Assembly: GCA_903919715.1 (NCBI GenBank)
Contig: CAIXJC010000080.1
Location: 1 to 32,201, forward strand
Origin: an uncultured bacterium
Lineage (GTDB): Bacteria; Planctomycetota; Phycisphaerae; Phycisphaerales; SM1A02
Reading direction: 5' to 3'
Length of the DNA stretch: 32,201 nucleotides
A program made the translations under genes and the position numbers. This document shows, piece after piece, positions 8,613 to 17,281 of this stretch; the stretch's first letter is position 1; each line of letters starts with the position of its first letter. A model generated the notes under the pieces. It was not told where the DNA came from, made no database searches, and saw only the letters and a program-made list of their open reading frames with translations.

Positions 8613-10829
8613 ATGTCAGCAACCGACGAAACCGTCGATCGTCTCTCGCTCTCTGTTGGCGGAATGGTGTGCGCGGGTTGCGCTGCATCGGCGCAGTCCA
8701 AACTCTCCCAAGTTGCTGGAGTCAAAAATGCAACCGTCGACTTCGCCAGTGGAGTCGCTTCCGTTGATGGCCGCGGAATCAATGTGTCTTCGATCGTTGA
8801 CGCCGTTCGACGTGCAGGTTTCGATGCGACATTGCACGCACCGAAAACTGCTGCACACGATCCACTTGCCGCACTCGTGCAGTTGCAAGCGACCAACGAT
8901 CGCAATCAGATCGCACGAGAAAGCCAGTGGTTTCGGCGCATGCTGGTGGCTGGCTTGATTTGGATTGCCCTCGAAACACTTCACTGGACCGCTGCGCATG
9001 ATCATTCGGCGACATGGGTTGGATGGACGATGTTCCTTGCCACAGCGGTCGCACTTTTCTTGACTGGCGGTGGTTTCTTTGCGAGTGCATGGCGAGCCGC
9101 ACGTCACGGCACCACAAATATGGACACATTGGTGGTCATCGGTGTCACTGCTTCGTTTGTTCTCAGCACATGGATTTTCTTCGCACAACAATTTGCGCAC
9201 ATGATGTTGGAATCGCCACTCTATTTCGCAGAGGCCACGGCACTGCTTGGAATCATCAGTGGAGGGCACTGGTTGGAATCGCGGGGTTCAAGCCGCGCAA
9301 ATTCAGCGGTCAAAGAACTGCTCCAACTTCAGCAAGAATCTGCGGAGCGCTTGGATTCAAGTGGCGCACTGGAAACTGTTCCAACGGCGTCGATTCGAGT
9401 CGGCGACCGCATCAATGTTCGACCAGGTGGTCGAATCGCGGTCGATGGAACGGTCATCGAGGGACGCTCATCGGTCGATGAAAGTTCGTTGACGGGCGAA
9501 CCACTTCCCATCCTTCGACAAGTGGGCGATTCGGTTTCGTCTGGCACGATTGCACTCGATGGGGGCTTGGTTGTCCGGGTCGTTGCATCTGGCAGCGCAT
9601 CAGCACTTGGGCGAATCGCACAGTTGGTCTACGAAGCGCAAATCACGCAAGCACCAATTCAGCGATATGCGGACCGTGTATGCCGCATTTTCGTTCCAGC
9701 GGTATTGCTGATGTCACTCGCGACATTCTTCGTCTGGTGGTCGACGGCGAATCTGAATGTTGCGGTCATTACAGCCGTGACCGTGCTGGTCATTTCGTGC
9801 CCGTGTGCGCTGGGAATTGCAACGCCGCTTGCGGTGATGGTTGGGACTGGTGAAGCGAGTCGCCGCGGCATTTTGGTCCGCCGAGCAACGGCACTGCAAA
9901 CTGCCGCACAAGTGCGCACCGTTCTCTTCGACAAGACTGGCACGATCACCAGCGGCCGCCCAACGCTTGATCGAATCGATGTCATTGACAATCGCTGGTC
10001 GCAGGATCAACTCTTGGGTTGGGCTGCTGCTGCGGAAATGCAAAGTGAGCATCCACTCGCACGCGCTGTCGTGATCGAGGCGCAGGCACGCAAGATCGTG
10101 ATCCCGACTGCCGAGAATTTCACTGCAGAACCTGGTGTTGGCGTGAACGCAACGGTGGGGGGTCAAAAAATCGCAGTCGTCCGCGACGAGATCGCATCGG
10201 CTCGAATCGAAATCGATGGAACCATCGCAGCTCGATTGACTCTCACGGATCAAGCGCGACCAGAATCTGCGACTGCGGTTGCCGCGCTTCGGTCGATGGG
10301 ATGTGCGGTTGGAATGTTGACTGGTGATCGCAGGGCCTCTGCACTTGTCGTTGCGGCTGTAGCGGGTTTGCGCAGCGAAGAGGTCATGGCTGATCAAACT
10401 CCACAGTCGAAGTCTGCAGCAATCGCTTCGCATGGTGCTTCATCGGTGATGATGATTGGCGATGGGATCAACGATGCAGGCGCACTCTCGGCGGCTGGAA
10501 TTGGGGTCGCAATGGGCAGCGGCACCGCGCTCGCTGCGGCAAGTGCGGATGCGATTCTCCTGCGCGATGATCCACGCGGTGTTGCTGAATTGATCGCCGT
10601 CGCGCGAGAGACGATGGGTGTTGTTCGCCAGAATCTCGCGCTCGCATTTGTCTATAACGCTGCTGCAATTCCGCTGGCTGCGATGGGTTTCCTCGGTGCA
10701 AATGGTCCGATCATCGCAGCCGTTGCGATGGGACTTTCGGATATTTCCGTCGTCGGCAACACGCTTCGACTGCGCTCCAAGATGGCCCGTCAGCGCAAGA
10801 GGCTCGCTTCGGGTACACCATCCACATGA
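8613..10829 (+). CDS. copA: P1B-type heavy-metal-exporting ATPase, copper type
   Basis: 738 residues. An N-terminal heavy-metal-associated domain carries GMVCAGC (17-23). Membrane segments lie at about 110-122, 135-153, 170-190, 203-220, 358-378 and 384-408, with two more near the C-terminus. Actuator loop TGEP is at 294-297, CPC(x)6P at 396-405, phosphorylation site DKTGT at 440-444, the SEHP nucleotide-site histidine at 478-481, and GDGIND at 616-621. TM7 has N674(x)6YN(x)4P, the copper(I) subclass signature. In TM8 the family M(x)2SS reads M706-G-L-S-D, so the second serine is aspartate. It probably exports Cu(I) across the inner membrane using ATP. Second gene of an operon, 4 bp after the STAS gene and overlapping the next by ATGA. 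Upstream in-frame codons belong to the STAS gene's region, so the ATG at 8613 is chosen. Confidence 0.93.
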   Translation: MSATDETVDRLSLSVGGMVCAGCAASAQSKLSQVAGVKNATVDFASGVASVDGRGINVSSIVDAVRRAGFDATLHAPKTAAHDPLAALVQLQATNDRNQIARESQWFRRMLVAGLIWIALETLHWTAAHDHSATWVGWTMFLATAVALFLTGGGFFASAWRAARHGTTNMDTLVVIGVTASFVLSTWIFFAQQFAHMMLESPLYFAEATALLGIISGGHWLESRGSSRANSAVKELLQLQQESAERLDSSGALETVPTASIRVGDRINVRPGGRIAVDGTVIEGRSSVDESSLTGEPLPILRQVGDSVSSGTIALDGGLVVRVVASGSASALGRIAQLVYEAQITQAPIQRYADRVCRIFVPAVLLMSLATFFVWWSTANLNVAVITAVTVLVISCPCALGIATPLAVMVGTGEASRRGILVRRATALQTAAQVRTVLFDKTGTITSGRPTLDRIDVIDNRWSQDQLLGWAAAAEMQSEHPLARAVVIEAQARKIVIPTAENFTAEPGVGVNATVGGQKIAVVRDEIASARIEIDGTIAARLTLTDQARPESATAVAALRSMGCAVGMLTGDRRASALVVAAVAGLRSEEVMADQTPQSKSAAIASHGASSVMMIGDGINDAGALSAAGIGVAMGSGTALAAASADAILLRDDPRGVAELIAVARETMGVVRQNLALAFVYNAAAIPLAAMGFLGANGPIIAAVAMGLSDISVVGNTLRLRSKMARQRKRLASGTPST

Positions 10830-11686
10830 GCCACACTGCCTCCCGAATCATGCTTGAAAAAGCGCTTGTGCTGACCGCTCTCTGTGCAGCTTGCATGGGT
10901 ACGTCAGGTTGCGTGACTCCCGCTCGAACCATGGCAACGCTTCCATGTGCTTCGGAGATTCACGCCGATTCAGCGAAGGCGGTCACGAAGTTGACTGCGC
11001 AAGCCGCAGCGAATCCTTCCAACAAAGAAACCCAGTTGTGCTTGGCATATGCGTTCATCGCACAAAAAAAATACCCTGCGGCAATTGAAGCAGCGACACG
11101 CGCACTTGAGAGCGACAAGTCGGATCCACTTGCTCTTCGAATGCGTGCGTTCGCTCGGTATCGAATGGGGGTCTACCAGTTGGCGATTGACGATGCGAAC
11201 GCATCGCTGAAGGCTGAGACTTCAGGCGAGGCGTACGAGATCATGGGGAAATGCCGATTGCGATTGGGTGACGCAGCGGGTGCCACCGAAGATTTCCGAC
11301 TCTGGGCGAATCTTGATAGGTCGATCGAAGCTCGTTGTTGGATGGGCTCTGCTCAGTGGACAGGGGGCGATCAAGCAGGAGCGCTGCGAACGTGGGAGGC
11401 GGCGGAAATCGCTGCGCCGAAAGATCCAGAGCCATTCATTTGGAAGGCTGGTTTTCTGTTTCGCGACGATGACAAGAGTGGTGCGCTTGCCGCGGCTCAG
11501 CACGCTGTGACTCTTGCGCCAGATTCTCCGCAGACGCTTGGAACGCTTGCTCGGGTTCAGTCGTGGAGCGGTGACGCAAAGGGTGCTGCAGAAACGGTTG
11601 CGAAACTTGCCAAGACCAACCCAACGGCTGCTGCGAAGTTGACCGAAAAGCTGAAGACGTCCGTTCCTACTGCAAAGGGGACATGA
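10826..11686 (+). CDS. TPR-repeat lipoprotein
   Basis: 286 residues. A signal sequence with a hydrophobic stretch (VLTALCAACMG) ends in TSGC, giving a probable lipid-modified Cys29. About five tetratricopeptide repeats follow (for example AYAFIAQKKYPAAIEAATRA at about 70-89, then a unit ending in AIDDANASLKAE). TPR domains bind partner proteins; this one probably sits in the periplasm on a membrane. The ATG overlaps the TGA of the copper ATPase (ATGA), so translation is probably coupled. The 3' end overlaps the convergent cardiolipin synthase gene by 20 bp. The partner is unknown; a link to copper handling rests only on gene order. Confidence 0.82.
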   Translation: MSHTASRIMLEKALVLTALCAACMGTSGCVTPARTMATLPCASEIHADSAKAVTKLTAQAAANPSNKETQLCLAYAFIAQKKYPAAIEAATRALESDKSDPLALRMRAFARYRMGVYQLAIDDANASLKAETSGEAYEIMGKCRLRLGDAAGATEDFRLWANLDRSIEARCWMGSAQWTGGDQAGALRTWEAAEIAAPKDPEPFIWKAGFLFRDDDKSGALAAAQHAVTLAPDSPQTLGTLARVQSWSGDAKGAAETVAKLAKTNPTAAAKLTEKLKTSVPTAKGT

Positions 11687-13106
11687 GACGACACGCGCGA
11701 GCGATCGCGCGAAAGAGCCACGGACGAGATGTGAATTCCGACAGTTGCGCGCGGTGGCAATTGGCAAGATCTGCGTTCCACATTTGCTGAACTTGCTCAA
11801 CGAGCGGACCACCAATCACGACGGCTGTGATTTCAAAGTTAATCCGAAACGATCGATTGTCGAAGTTTGCAGTTCCGACCCCGACCAAGTCGTCGATCAG
11901 AAAAACTTTGTGGTGCATAAATCCAGGCTGATAGCGATAGATGTCGACTCCAGAGGGCATGACATCTTGGTAGTACGAATACGCAGAAAGGCCGATCATC
12001 TTGTTATCCGACTTCTCTGGAATCATGATTCGTGCGTCGACACCGCGCAGCGATGCAAGTTGAAGACTTAACGTGATCCCTTCATCAGGAACAAAGTACG
12101 GAGTCGCAATCCACAGGCGACTTTGTGCGCATTGAATCACTTGATGAAAGAGGAGCGCGCATGTTTCCAGAGAATCGGATGGACCGCTAGGGACGATGAG
12201 CACGTTTTCATTACCGCGCGACTGGGTCGTCCACCCCAACTTTGGAATTTCCTGCGTGACCCAGTGCCAATCTTCGACAAACGACAATTGAGCTGCTAGC
12301 GCAGCGGGACCATCGATGCGCAGATGGGTGTCGCGCCACGGTCCGACTTCGGGATCGAGCCCGAGATATTCACGGCCAATATTGAGGCCGCCGATGAATG
12401 CAGACTGACCGTCCACGACCACGACCTTTCGATGATTTCTGAAGTTTGAGCGAAAGATATTGAGCTTTCGAACGGTTCGGAATGATGCCACAAAGACACC
12501 TGCTTCCTCGAGTTCATCGGTAAATGCACGGGTCAATCCATTTGACCCCATCGCGTCATACAGAAAATGGACTCGGACGCCTCGATTTGCCGCTGCAATC
12601 ATCGCTGCCTGCAACTGACGACCAATCTTGTCGTCGCGCACAATGTAAAACTGAACGCATACATCCCGCTGCGCTACACCAATCGCTGCAAAGATTGCCT
12701 CAAAGGTGTTTGCCCCGTCGATCAAGAGAGTTGTGCGATTCCCTGTCGTCCAACGAGTCGTGGTCAGACGCATACTTGGGAGTTGAAGCCGTGAGAGGCA
12801 GCCTTCGTGCCCATGTTCGTCACTCTTGACACGGAACGGTCGCATCGCATCATTGGCTTGTGTCGCCAATACATCCAAGCCGAGTTTGCCACGGCGACGC
12901 GCACGAACATATCCATCGAATCGTCTGGCACCGATCAAAAAATAAAGCGGTACGGCGACAATGGGAATCAGCACGAGCGCAAGCGCCCACGCCAGAGTTC
13001 CCTGAGGCGTTCGCCCGCGCATGATCGAATCAAAGGCGAACAAGACGCCGACGATTTCAATCGCAACTCCAAATACAATCGCAAGCGTGATGAGTGTGTC
13101 GGACAT
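11667..13106 (-). CDS. cls: Cardiolipin synthase-type phospholipase D enzyme
   Basis: 479 residues, normal length for bacterial cardiolipin synthases. Two N-terminal membrane helices (about 4-26 and 38-58) are followed by two phospholipase D domains, each with the HxK(x)4D motif: H225/K227/D232 (NHRKVVVVD) and H398/K400/D405 (HHKVFLID). ATPYFVPDEG at 334-343 is also typical. The enzyme would join two phosphatidylglycerol molecules into cardiolipin in the inner membrane; other phosphatidyl transfers cannot be excluded. It lies 27 bp downstream of a small exported protein on the same strand, and its end overlaps the TPR gene tail to tail by 20 bp, so the two transcripts would be antisense there. 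Confidence 0.92.
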   Translation of the reverse strand: MSDTLITLAIVFGVAIEIVGVLFAFDSIMRGRTPQGTLAWALALVLIPIVAVPLYFLIGARRFDGYVRARRRGKLGLDVLATQANDAMRPFRVKSDEHGHEGCLSRLQLPSMRLTTTRWTTGNRTTLLIDGANTFEAIFAAIGVAQRDVCVQFYIVRDDKIGRQLQAAMIAAANRGVRVHFLYDAMGSNGLTRAFTDELEEAGVFVASFRTVRKLNIFRSNFRNHRKVVVVDGQSAFIGGLNIGREYLGLDPEVGPWRDTHLRIDGPAALAAQLSFVEDWHWVTQEIPKLGWTTQSRGNENVLIVPSGPSDSLETCALLFHQVIQCAQSRLWIATPYFVPDEGITLSLQLASLRGVDARIMIPEKSDNKMIGLSAYSYYQDVMPSGVDIYRYQPGFMHHKVFLIDDLVGVGTANFDNRSFRINFEITAVVIGGPLVEQVQQMWNADLANCHRAQLSEFTSRPWLFRAIARACRLMSPLQ

Positions 13107-13133
13107 TGTGAACTCAACCGCCCACTTGAATGC

Positions 13134-13592
13134 TCATATTTTCCGCCGAAAGTAGTAAGAAGTCGTGACGCCAGCATCCACCTGATTCTGCGTCACCGCA
13201 ACGAGTTCCCACTGCGCAAGTCCCATCCACTGCACGAGCAACATGTCGTCAACTGGAACACCACTTGGGAATTGGACATTGGAGCTTGTGGCTTGGATCG
13301 CACTTGATATCTCAGCAAGGCTCCCTGACGCATCTTTGCCGATTGTTGCGGTGACTGCATTGCTGGGCGTATTGAGCCACACCGTTGTCCCAGCGCCGCC
13401 GACCGTGAAGACGAGCCGGGAATACGCATACGAAGGATTCGACGCATCAGGAGAAAGTGGAGCGGGCTCTCGCGGAGCGGCCGATGCTGTTCGCATGATG
13501 GACACATCAGCCATGCGGATGTACCACGCGCTTGCGATGAACAGTGCGAGAATGCTCAGCGAAACGATCCACCGCGATTGTTGTGTCTTCAT
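13134..13592 (-). CDS. Exported or membrane-anchored protein of unknown function
   Basis: 152 residues from the ATG at 13592. The frame stays open further upstream, but that part lies inside the divergent MFS gene. An N-terminal hydrophobic segment (residues 9-25, VSLSILALFIASAWYIR) is a signal anchor or uncleaved signal. The rest looks like a single beta-rich extracytoplasmic domain (YSRLVFTVGGAGTTVWL, then DMLLVQWMGLAQWELVAV) ending in FRRKI. I do not recognise a family. It is the first gene of a unit with cardiolipin synthase and is divergent from the MFS gene, with only 26 bp between the two start codons. Confidence 0.7.
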   Translation of the reverse strand: MKTQQSRWIVSLSILALFIASAWYIRMADVSIMRTASAAPREPAPLSPDASNPSYAYSRLVFTVGGAGTTVWLNTPSNAVTATIGKDASGSLAEISSAIQATSSNVQFPSGVPVDDMLLVQWMGLAQWELVAVTQNQVDAGVTTSYYFRRKI

Positions 13593-13598
13593 GACAGC

Positions 13599-13608
13599 AA
13601 GGTACCTT
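13599..13608. promoter_or_regulatory. Symmetric divergent -10 element AAGGTACCTT
   Basis: The perfect 10-bp palindrome AAGGTACCTT lies in the 26-bp gap between the divergent genes at 13592 (minus) and 13619 (plus). It gives TACCTT on both strands, 6 nt before the minus-strand ATG and 10 nt before the plus-strand ATG. Neither gene has a Shine-Dalgarno sequence. It is a good candidate for a shared two-way -10 element with leaderless transcripts; a regulator site is the alternative. Confidence 0.45.
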
Positions 13609-13618
13609 CTGTGCCCCG

Positions 13619-14932
13619 ATGCAATCGTCCAACGCCTCTGACTTCTGCCGCTCGAACGCAATTGCAATATTGGTTGCTGCGCTTGGATATTTCGTTGATA
13701 TTTTCGACTTGCTGCTCTTTGCAATCGTTCGCGTTGACAGCCTGAAATCGATTGGAATTCCTGCAGATCAGCTGAAACCAATGGGGTTGTGGTTGGACAA
13801 CTACCTCCAAATGACCGGATTGGTGATTGGTGGAATCGTGTGGGGAATTCTCGGCGATCGACGCGGGAGACTTTCAGTCCTCTTTGGCTCGATCTTGGTC
13901 TATTCGGTCGCCAACATTCTCAATGCATTCATCGCCGATGTACCGACCACGGGTCCTGGGGCGATTCTCCATGCGCTCGGACTGGGAAGTGCAATCCATC
14001 AATATGGCGCATTGCGGTTTATCGCAGGCTTTGGACTCGCTGGCGAACTCGGTGCGGGAATCACGCTCGTCAGCGAATTGGTGAGCAAGGAACGACGCGG
14101 ACTTGCCACAACTTTCGTAGCAACGATCGGAATTCTTGGTGCCGTCACTGCCTACTTCATCACGCGCTTGGTCGACTGGCGCACAGCATTCATGATCGGC
14201 GGCATCTTGGGATTGACGCTCTTGGTTCTGCGGGTCGGCGTTGTCGAGAGCGGAATGTTCCTCAGAGTGCAGACTCGACACGCGCCATCACGCGGGGCTG
14301 TCTGGTTGCTCCTCTATCCATGGGCTCGTGCGCGCAGATATGTATGCGTGATCTTGTGTGCCGTTCCAATTTGGTTCGCTGTTGGAATCCTCATTAAGTA
14401 TTGCGATTCAATCGGTGCCAGCATGGGAATGCCCGAAGGTGCGCGTCCTTCTCCAGGTCCAGCGATTATGTGGTGCTATGTCGGTCTTGCACTTGGCGAT
14501 ATGGCAAGCGGACTGCTGAGTCAGTGGATGCGCTCGCGCCGTAAAGCACTTTGGATTTTTCATCTCTTAACAGTTGTTGCGATGACGACGTACTTCACGG
14601 TCGGATTTTCATCATTGACCGCTTTCTATGCATGCGCTGGGTTCATTGGCTTTGCCTCTGGATACTGGGCGATTTTTGTGACCATGGCGGCTGAGCAGTT
14701 TGGAACCAATTTGCGTGCAACGGCGGCAACCACGGCACCAAACATGGTTCGCTGGTCAGCAGCAGTCAGTGCGTTCTTGTGGACTCAGATCGATGGAATG
14801 CTTGCGCATGGCGCGAACGGACCTTGGCAGGCGGCGATTATCGTGGGAGCACTGCTCATACCGATCGCGATTGCAGCAGTCATCTTCCTGCCAGAAACAT
14901 ACGGCCGCGATCTGAATTACACGGAAGAATGA
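13619..14932 (+). CDS. Major facilitator superfamily transporter
   Basis: 437 residues with about twelve membrane helices. GILGDRRGR at 76-84 between TM2 and TM3 is the MFS loop motif (GxLxDRxGR). A related LVSKERRGLA follows TM4, and the C-terminal LPETYGRDL is typical of the sugar-porter/metabolite:proton side of the family. Helix-rich stretches such as GLVIGGIVWGIL and IAVIFLP-like ends are evident. The substrate cannot be read from sequence. The transporter may act with the aromatic-acid pathway that starts 85 bp downstream, but no sequence feature proves this. An inverted repeat (GGGGCG at 14947, CGCCCC at 14965) follows the stop but lacks a T-run. Confidence 0.87.
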   Translation: MQSSNASDFCRSNAIAILVAALGYFVDIFDLLLFAIVRVDSLKSIGIPADQLKPMGLWLDNYLQMTGLVIGGIVWGILGDRRGRLSVLFGSILVYSVANILNAFIADVPTTGPGAILHALGLGSAIHQYGALRFIAGFGLAGELGAGITLVSELVSKERRGLATTFVATIGILGAVTAYFITRLVDWRTAFMIGGILGLTLLVLRVGVVESGMFLRVQTRHAPSRGAVWLLLYPWARARRYVCVILCAVPIWFAVGILIKYCDSIGASMGMPEGARPSPGPAIMWCYVGLALGDMASGLLSQWMRSRRKALWIFHLLTVVAMTTYFTVGFSSLTAFYACAGFIGFASGYWAIFVTMAAEQFGTNLRATAATTAPNMVRWSAAVSAFLWTQIDGMLAHGANGPWQAAIIVGALLIPIAIAAVIFLPETYGRDLNYTEE

Positions 14933-14946
14933 GTCTGCGGAAAAGT

Positions 14947-14970
14947 GGGGCGGTCGGTTTGAAGCGCCCC
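14947..14970 (+). other. GC-rich hairpin after the MFS gene
   Basis: GGGGCG (14947-14952) and CGCCCC (14965-14970) can pair around a 12-nt loop just past the MFS stop codon. No T-run follows, so this is at best a weak or rho-assisted terminator, or a 3'-end stabiliser. Confidence 0.3.
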
Positions 14971-15003
14971 AAGACTGCCGCCATGCATGATTCGAATCTG
15001 CCG

Positions 15004-15009
15004 TATCTT
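15004..15009 (+). promoter_or_regulatory. -10-like hexamer 7 nt before the fahA-coupled unknown gene
   Basis: TATCTT lies 7 nt before the ATG at 15017. It is one reason for choosing that start over the in-frame ATG at 14987, which would place the hexamer inside the gene. Confidence 0.4.
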
Positions 15010-15016
15010 TGTTGCC

Positions 15017-15949
15017 ATGCACAGCATCCACGCCATCATGACCTCGGTGATCGACTACGCCGGCCTGTTTCCGCCGGCCCAACTCGAGCCCAAAGCGACT
15101 ATCCAACGCTTTGCACAACTCCACGGATCCCCGCGCGACTGGATGCTCGGTCGACTCGTCTGGCCCGCAGCGAAGTTGGAGGATTTGTCGATCCTTGCTG
15201 CCGGCTTGGCACCACAAGCTGTTGCACCAGCGACTGAGGGAGCATGGGCGATCACATGCGTCCTTGCGCCGGTGGGCACTCCTGAGTTCGAACAAGACCT
15301 CGAACGCGTGCAGGATTTCAACGAACTGCACGAGCAGGAAGGTGAAGCCGCCATGCGAATTGACTCGATTGAAATGCGTGGAAACGACGCGCCGTCGATC
15401 GAACTTGGACTGAGCCAATTGCCAGATGATCTCTTCCCATACTTTGAACTTTCATTGGATGGAGACCCGCGAGGGTTGATCGCTGCACTCGTCGGCGAAG
15501 AGGCTGGCGCAAAGTTCCGTACCGGTGGCACGACTCCTGAAGCGCATCCAGCAGCAGAAAATTTAGCGCGTGCGATGCATGCATGTGCATCGGCGGGTGT
15601 TCCATTCAAGGCAACTGCAGGAATGCACCGTGCGCTTTGTCACTTCAATCACGCGGCGGGATCGAAACAGTTTGGGTTTCTCAACGTGTTCATTGGCGCT
15701 GCGATGGTCTATGCACGCAAGATTGATATCGAAGGCTTGACTCACTTCTTGACGGTTGAATCAGTTGAAGACATCGACTTCAGCGAGAAAGCATTGACAT
15801 GGAAGGGCATACGGGTTTCGACTGAAGAAATCATCGAGGCGCGAGCACGATTTTGCCATTCATTCGGCTCATGCTCATTCGAGGAACCCTGGGACGACCT
15901 TGTTGCAATGGAACTGATTCGCGCTGTTCCAAGTGGGGGTGCTGCTTGA
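15017..15949 (+). CDS. Unknown conserved protein translationally coupled to fumarylacetoacetase
   Basis: 310 residues from the ATG at 15017; ATGs at 14987 and 15038 are also in frame. I cannot name a family. The N-terminal VIDYAGLFPPA (11-21), the central KFRTGG (166-171), GVPFKATAGMH (194-204) and the C-terminal FGSCSFEEPWDDL (283-295) look like strongly conserved blocks. The alternation of hydrophobic strands and helices suggests an alpha/beta, possibly barrel-type, enzyme. No signal peptide or membrane segment, so cytoplasmic. Its stop overlaps the TTG start of fahA (TTGA), so both are made together. It therefore probably serves tyrosine/homogentisate breakdown, possibly the isomerase step that is missing here (inference). 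Confidence 0.8.
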   Translation: MHSIHAIMTSVIDYAGLFPPAQLEPKATIQRFAQLHGSPRDWMLGRLVWPAAKLEDLSILAAGLAPQAVAPATEGAWAITCVLAPVGTPEFEQDLERVQDFNELHEQEGEAAMRIDSIEMRGNDAPSIELGLSQLPDDLFPYFELSLDGDPRGLIAALVGEEAGAKFRTGGTTPEAHPAAENLARAMHACASAGVPFKATAGMHRALCHFNHAAGSKQFGFLNVFIGAAMVYARKIDIEGLTHFLTVESVEDIDFSEKALTWKGIRVSTEEIIEARARFCHSFGSCSFEEPWDDLVAMELIRAVPSGGAA

Positions 15950-17265
15950 GCGCACCGCTTGGTCATTCTTCAAACTCGAGAAGTTCATGGGTGGAAGGTG
16001 CGGATGATCCTGCAACCGATTTCCCCTTGGCAAACCTTCCAATGGGAGTGATTGCGGGCGAGGGACGTGGACTTCGAATTGGTGTACGCATTGGTGCGTT
16101 TATCGTCGATTGTCGCACGCTCGTGGAGAGTGGGCTGCTCGCTGCACGACTTGATCAGAAGATCACTGATGCGCTTTCCGATCGATCACTCAACGCATAC
16201 ATGGCCCTCGGACAGAGCGCATGGAGATTGACCCGCGCCGAGCTCACTCGACTTCTCTCCTCAGAAACGTCGGATCTGCGTGACCATCCTTCGCGCAAAT
16301 CAATCATGTTGCCCGAGTGGGGGATGACTGCCAAAGTGCCTTGCGAGATCGGGGATTACACAGACTTCTATGCATCGGTTCATCATGCGACAAACGTCGG
16401 AAGCATGTTTCGCCCAGACAATCCGCTGCTTCCTAATTGGAAACATTTGCCCATTGGCTATCACGGTCGTTCGAGTTCGATGGTTCCAAGCGGAACGCAA
16501 ATCGTTCGTCCCAATGGTCAGACTGTGACGCAGGACGATGGTCCTCCGACATTCGGACCGACTCGACTTCTCGATTACGAGATGGAAGTTGGAGCGCTCA
16601 TCGGAACAGGGAATCCAATTGGCGAACCCATCAGCGTCAACCAAGCAATGGACCGCGTCTTTGGTTTGGTTCTTCTCAATGATTGGAGCGCACGCGATAT
16701 TCAGAAATGGGAATATCAACCGCTCGGTCCATTCGTTGCGAAAAACTTTGCGTCAACGCTTTCAGGATGGGTTGTTTCGCTCGATGCTCTTGAGCCTTAC
16801 CGAATACCTCTGCCAGCGCGCCCATCGAGCGATCCTCAGCCACTTCCATATCTTCGATGGTCCGAGGATTATGTCCTCGATATCAATCTGGAAGTGCTGA
16901 TTTCTAGCGCAGCAATGAGAACGGCAGGGAGTGCTCCAACACGAATCAGTTTGGGGAATTACCGCGACATGTACTGGTCGATCGCTCAAATGATTGCACA
17001 TCACACCAGTGGAGGGTGCAATCTGCGAACGGGCGATTTGTTGGCCAGCGGAACAGTCTCTGGGCCGACCGAGGAATCGCGAGGCTGTTTGTTGGAACGC
17101 ACATGGCGCGGCACAAAGCCAATTCAACTTGGCGATGGCACCGAACGCAAGTTTCTGCAGGACGGTGACGAGGTCATCATGCGTGCATGGTGCCAGCGAA
17201 GCGGATTGCCACGAATCGGATTTGGGGAATGCCGCGGAGTCATCATGCCAGCAAAGAAACTGTGA
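15946..17265 (+). CDS. fahA: Fumarylacetoacetase (fumarylacetoacetate hydrolase)
   Basis: 439 residues from a TTG at 15946; the normal family length supports this start. That TTG overlaps the upstream TGA (TTGA) and has GGGGG about 6 nt upstream, and the expected SWV...FPLANLPMG start of the family lies just downstream. The catalytic region GDYTDFYASVHHATNVG holds Asp140 and His147, which match Asp126 and His133 of the mammalian enzyme. LLDYEMEVGALIG has the paired metal-binding glutamates, and NDWSARDIQKWEY is nearly invariant in the family. The enzyme hydrolyses fumarylacetoacetate to fumarate and acetoacetate, the last step of tyrosine catabolism. It converges on the DUF192-hmgA unit with 16 bp between stops. 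Confidence 0.95.
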   Translation: MSAPLGHSSNSRSSWVEGADDPATDFPLANLPMGVIAGEGRGLRIGVRIGAFIVDCRTLVESGLLAARLDQKITDALSDRSLNAYMALGQSAWRLTRAELTRLLSSETSDLRDHPSRKSIMLPEWGMTAKVPCEIGDYTDFYASVHHATNVGSMFRPDNPLLPNWKHLPIGYHGRSSSMVPSGTQIVRPNGQTVTQDDGPPTFGPTRLLDYEMEVGALIGTGNPIGEPISVNQAMDRVFGLVLLNDWSARDIQKWEYQPLGPFVAKNFASTLSGWVVSLDALEPYRIPLPARPSSDPQPLPYLRWSEDYVLDINLEVLISSAAMRTAGSAPTRISLGNYRDMYWSIAQMIAHHTSGGCNLRTGDLLASGTVSGPTEESRGCLLERTWRGTKPIQLGDGTERKFLQDGDEVIMRAWCQRSGLPRIGFGECRGVIMPAKKL

Positions 17266-17281
17266 TTCTCAACGACTTGTT

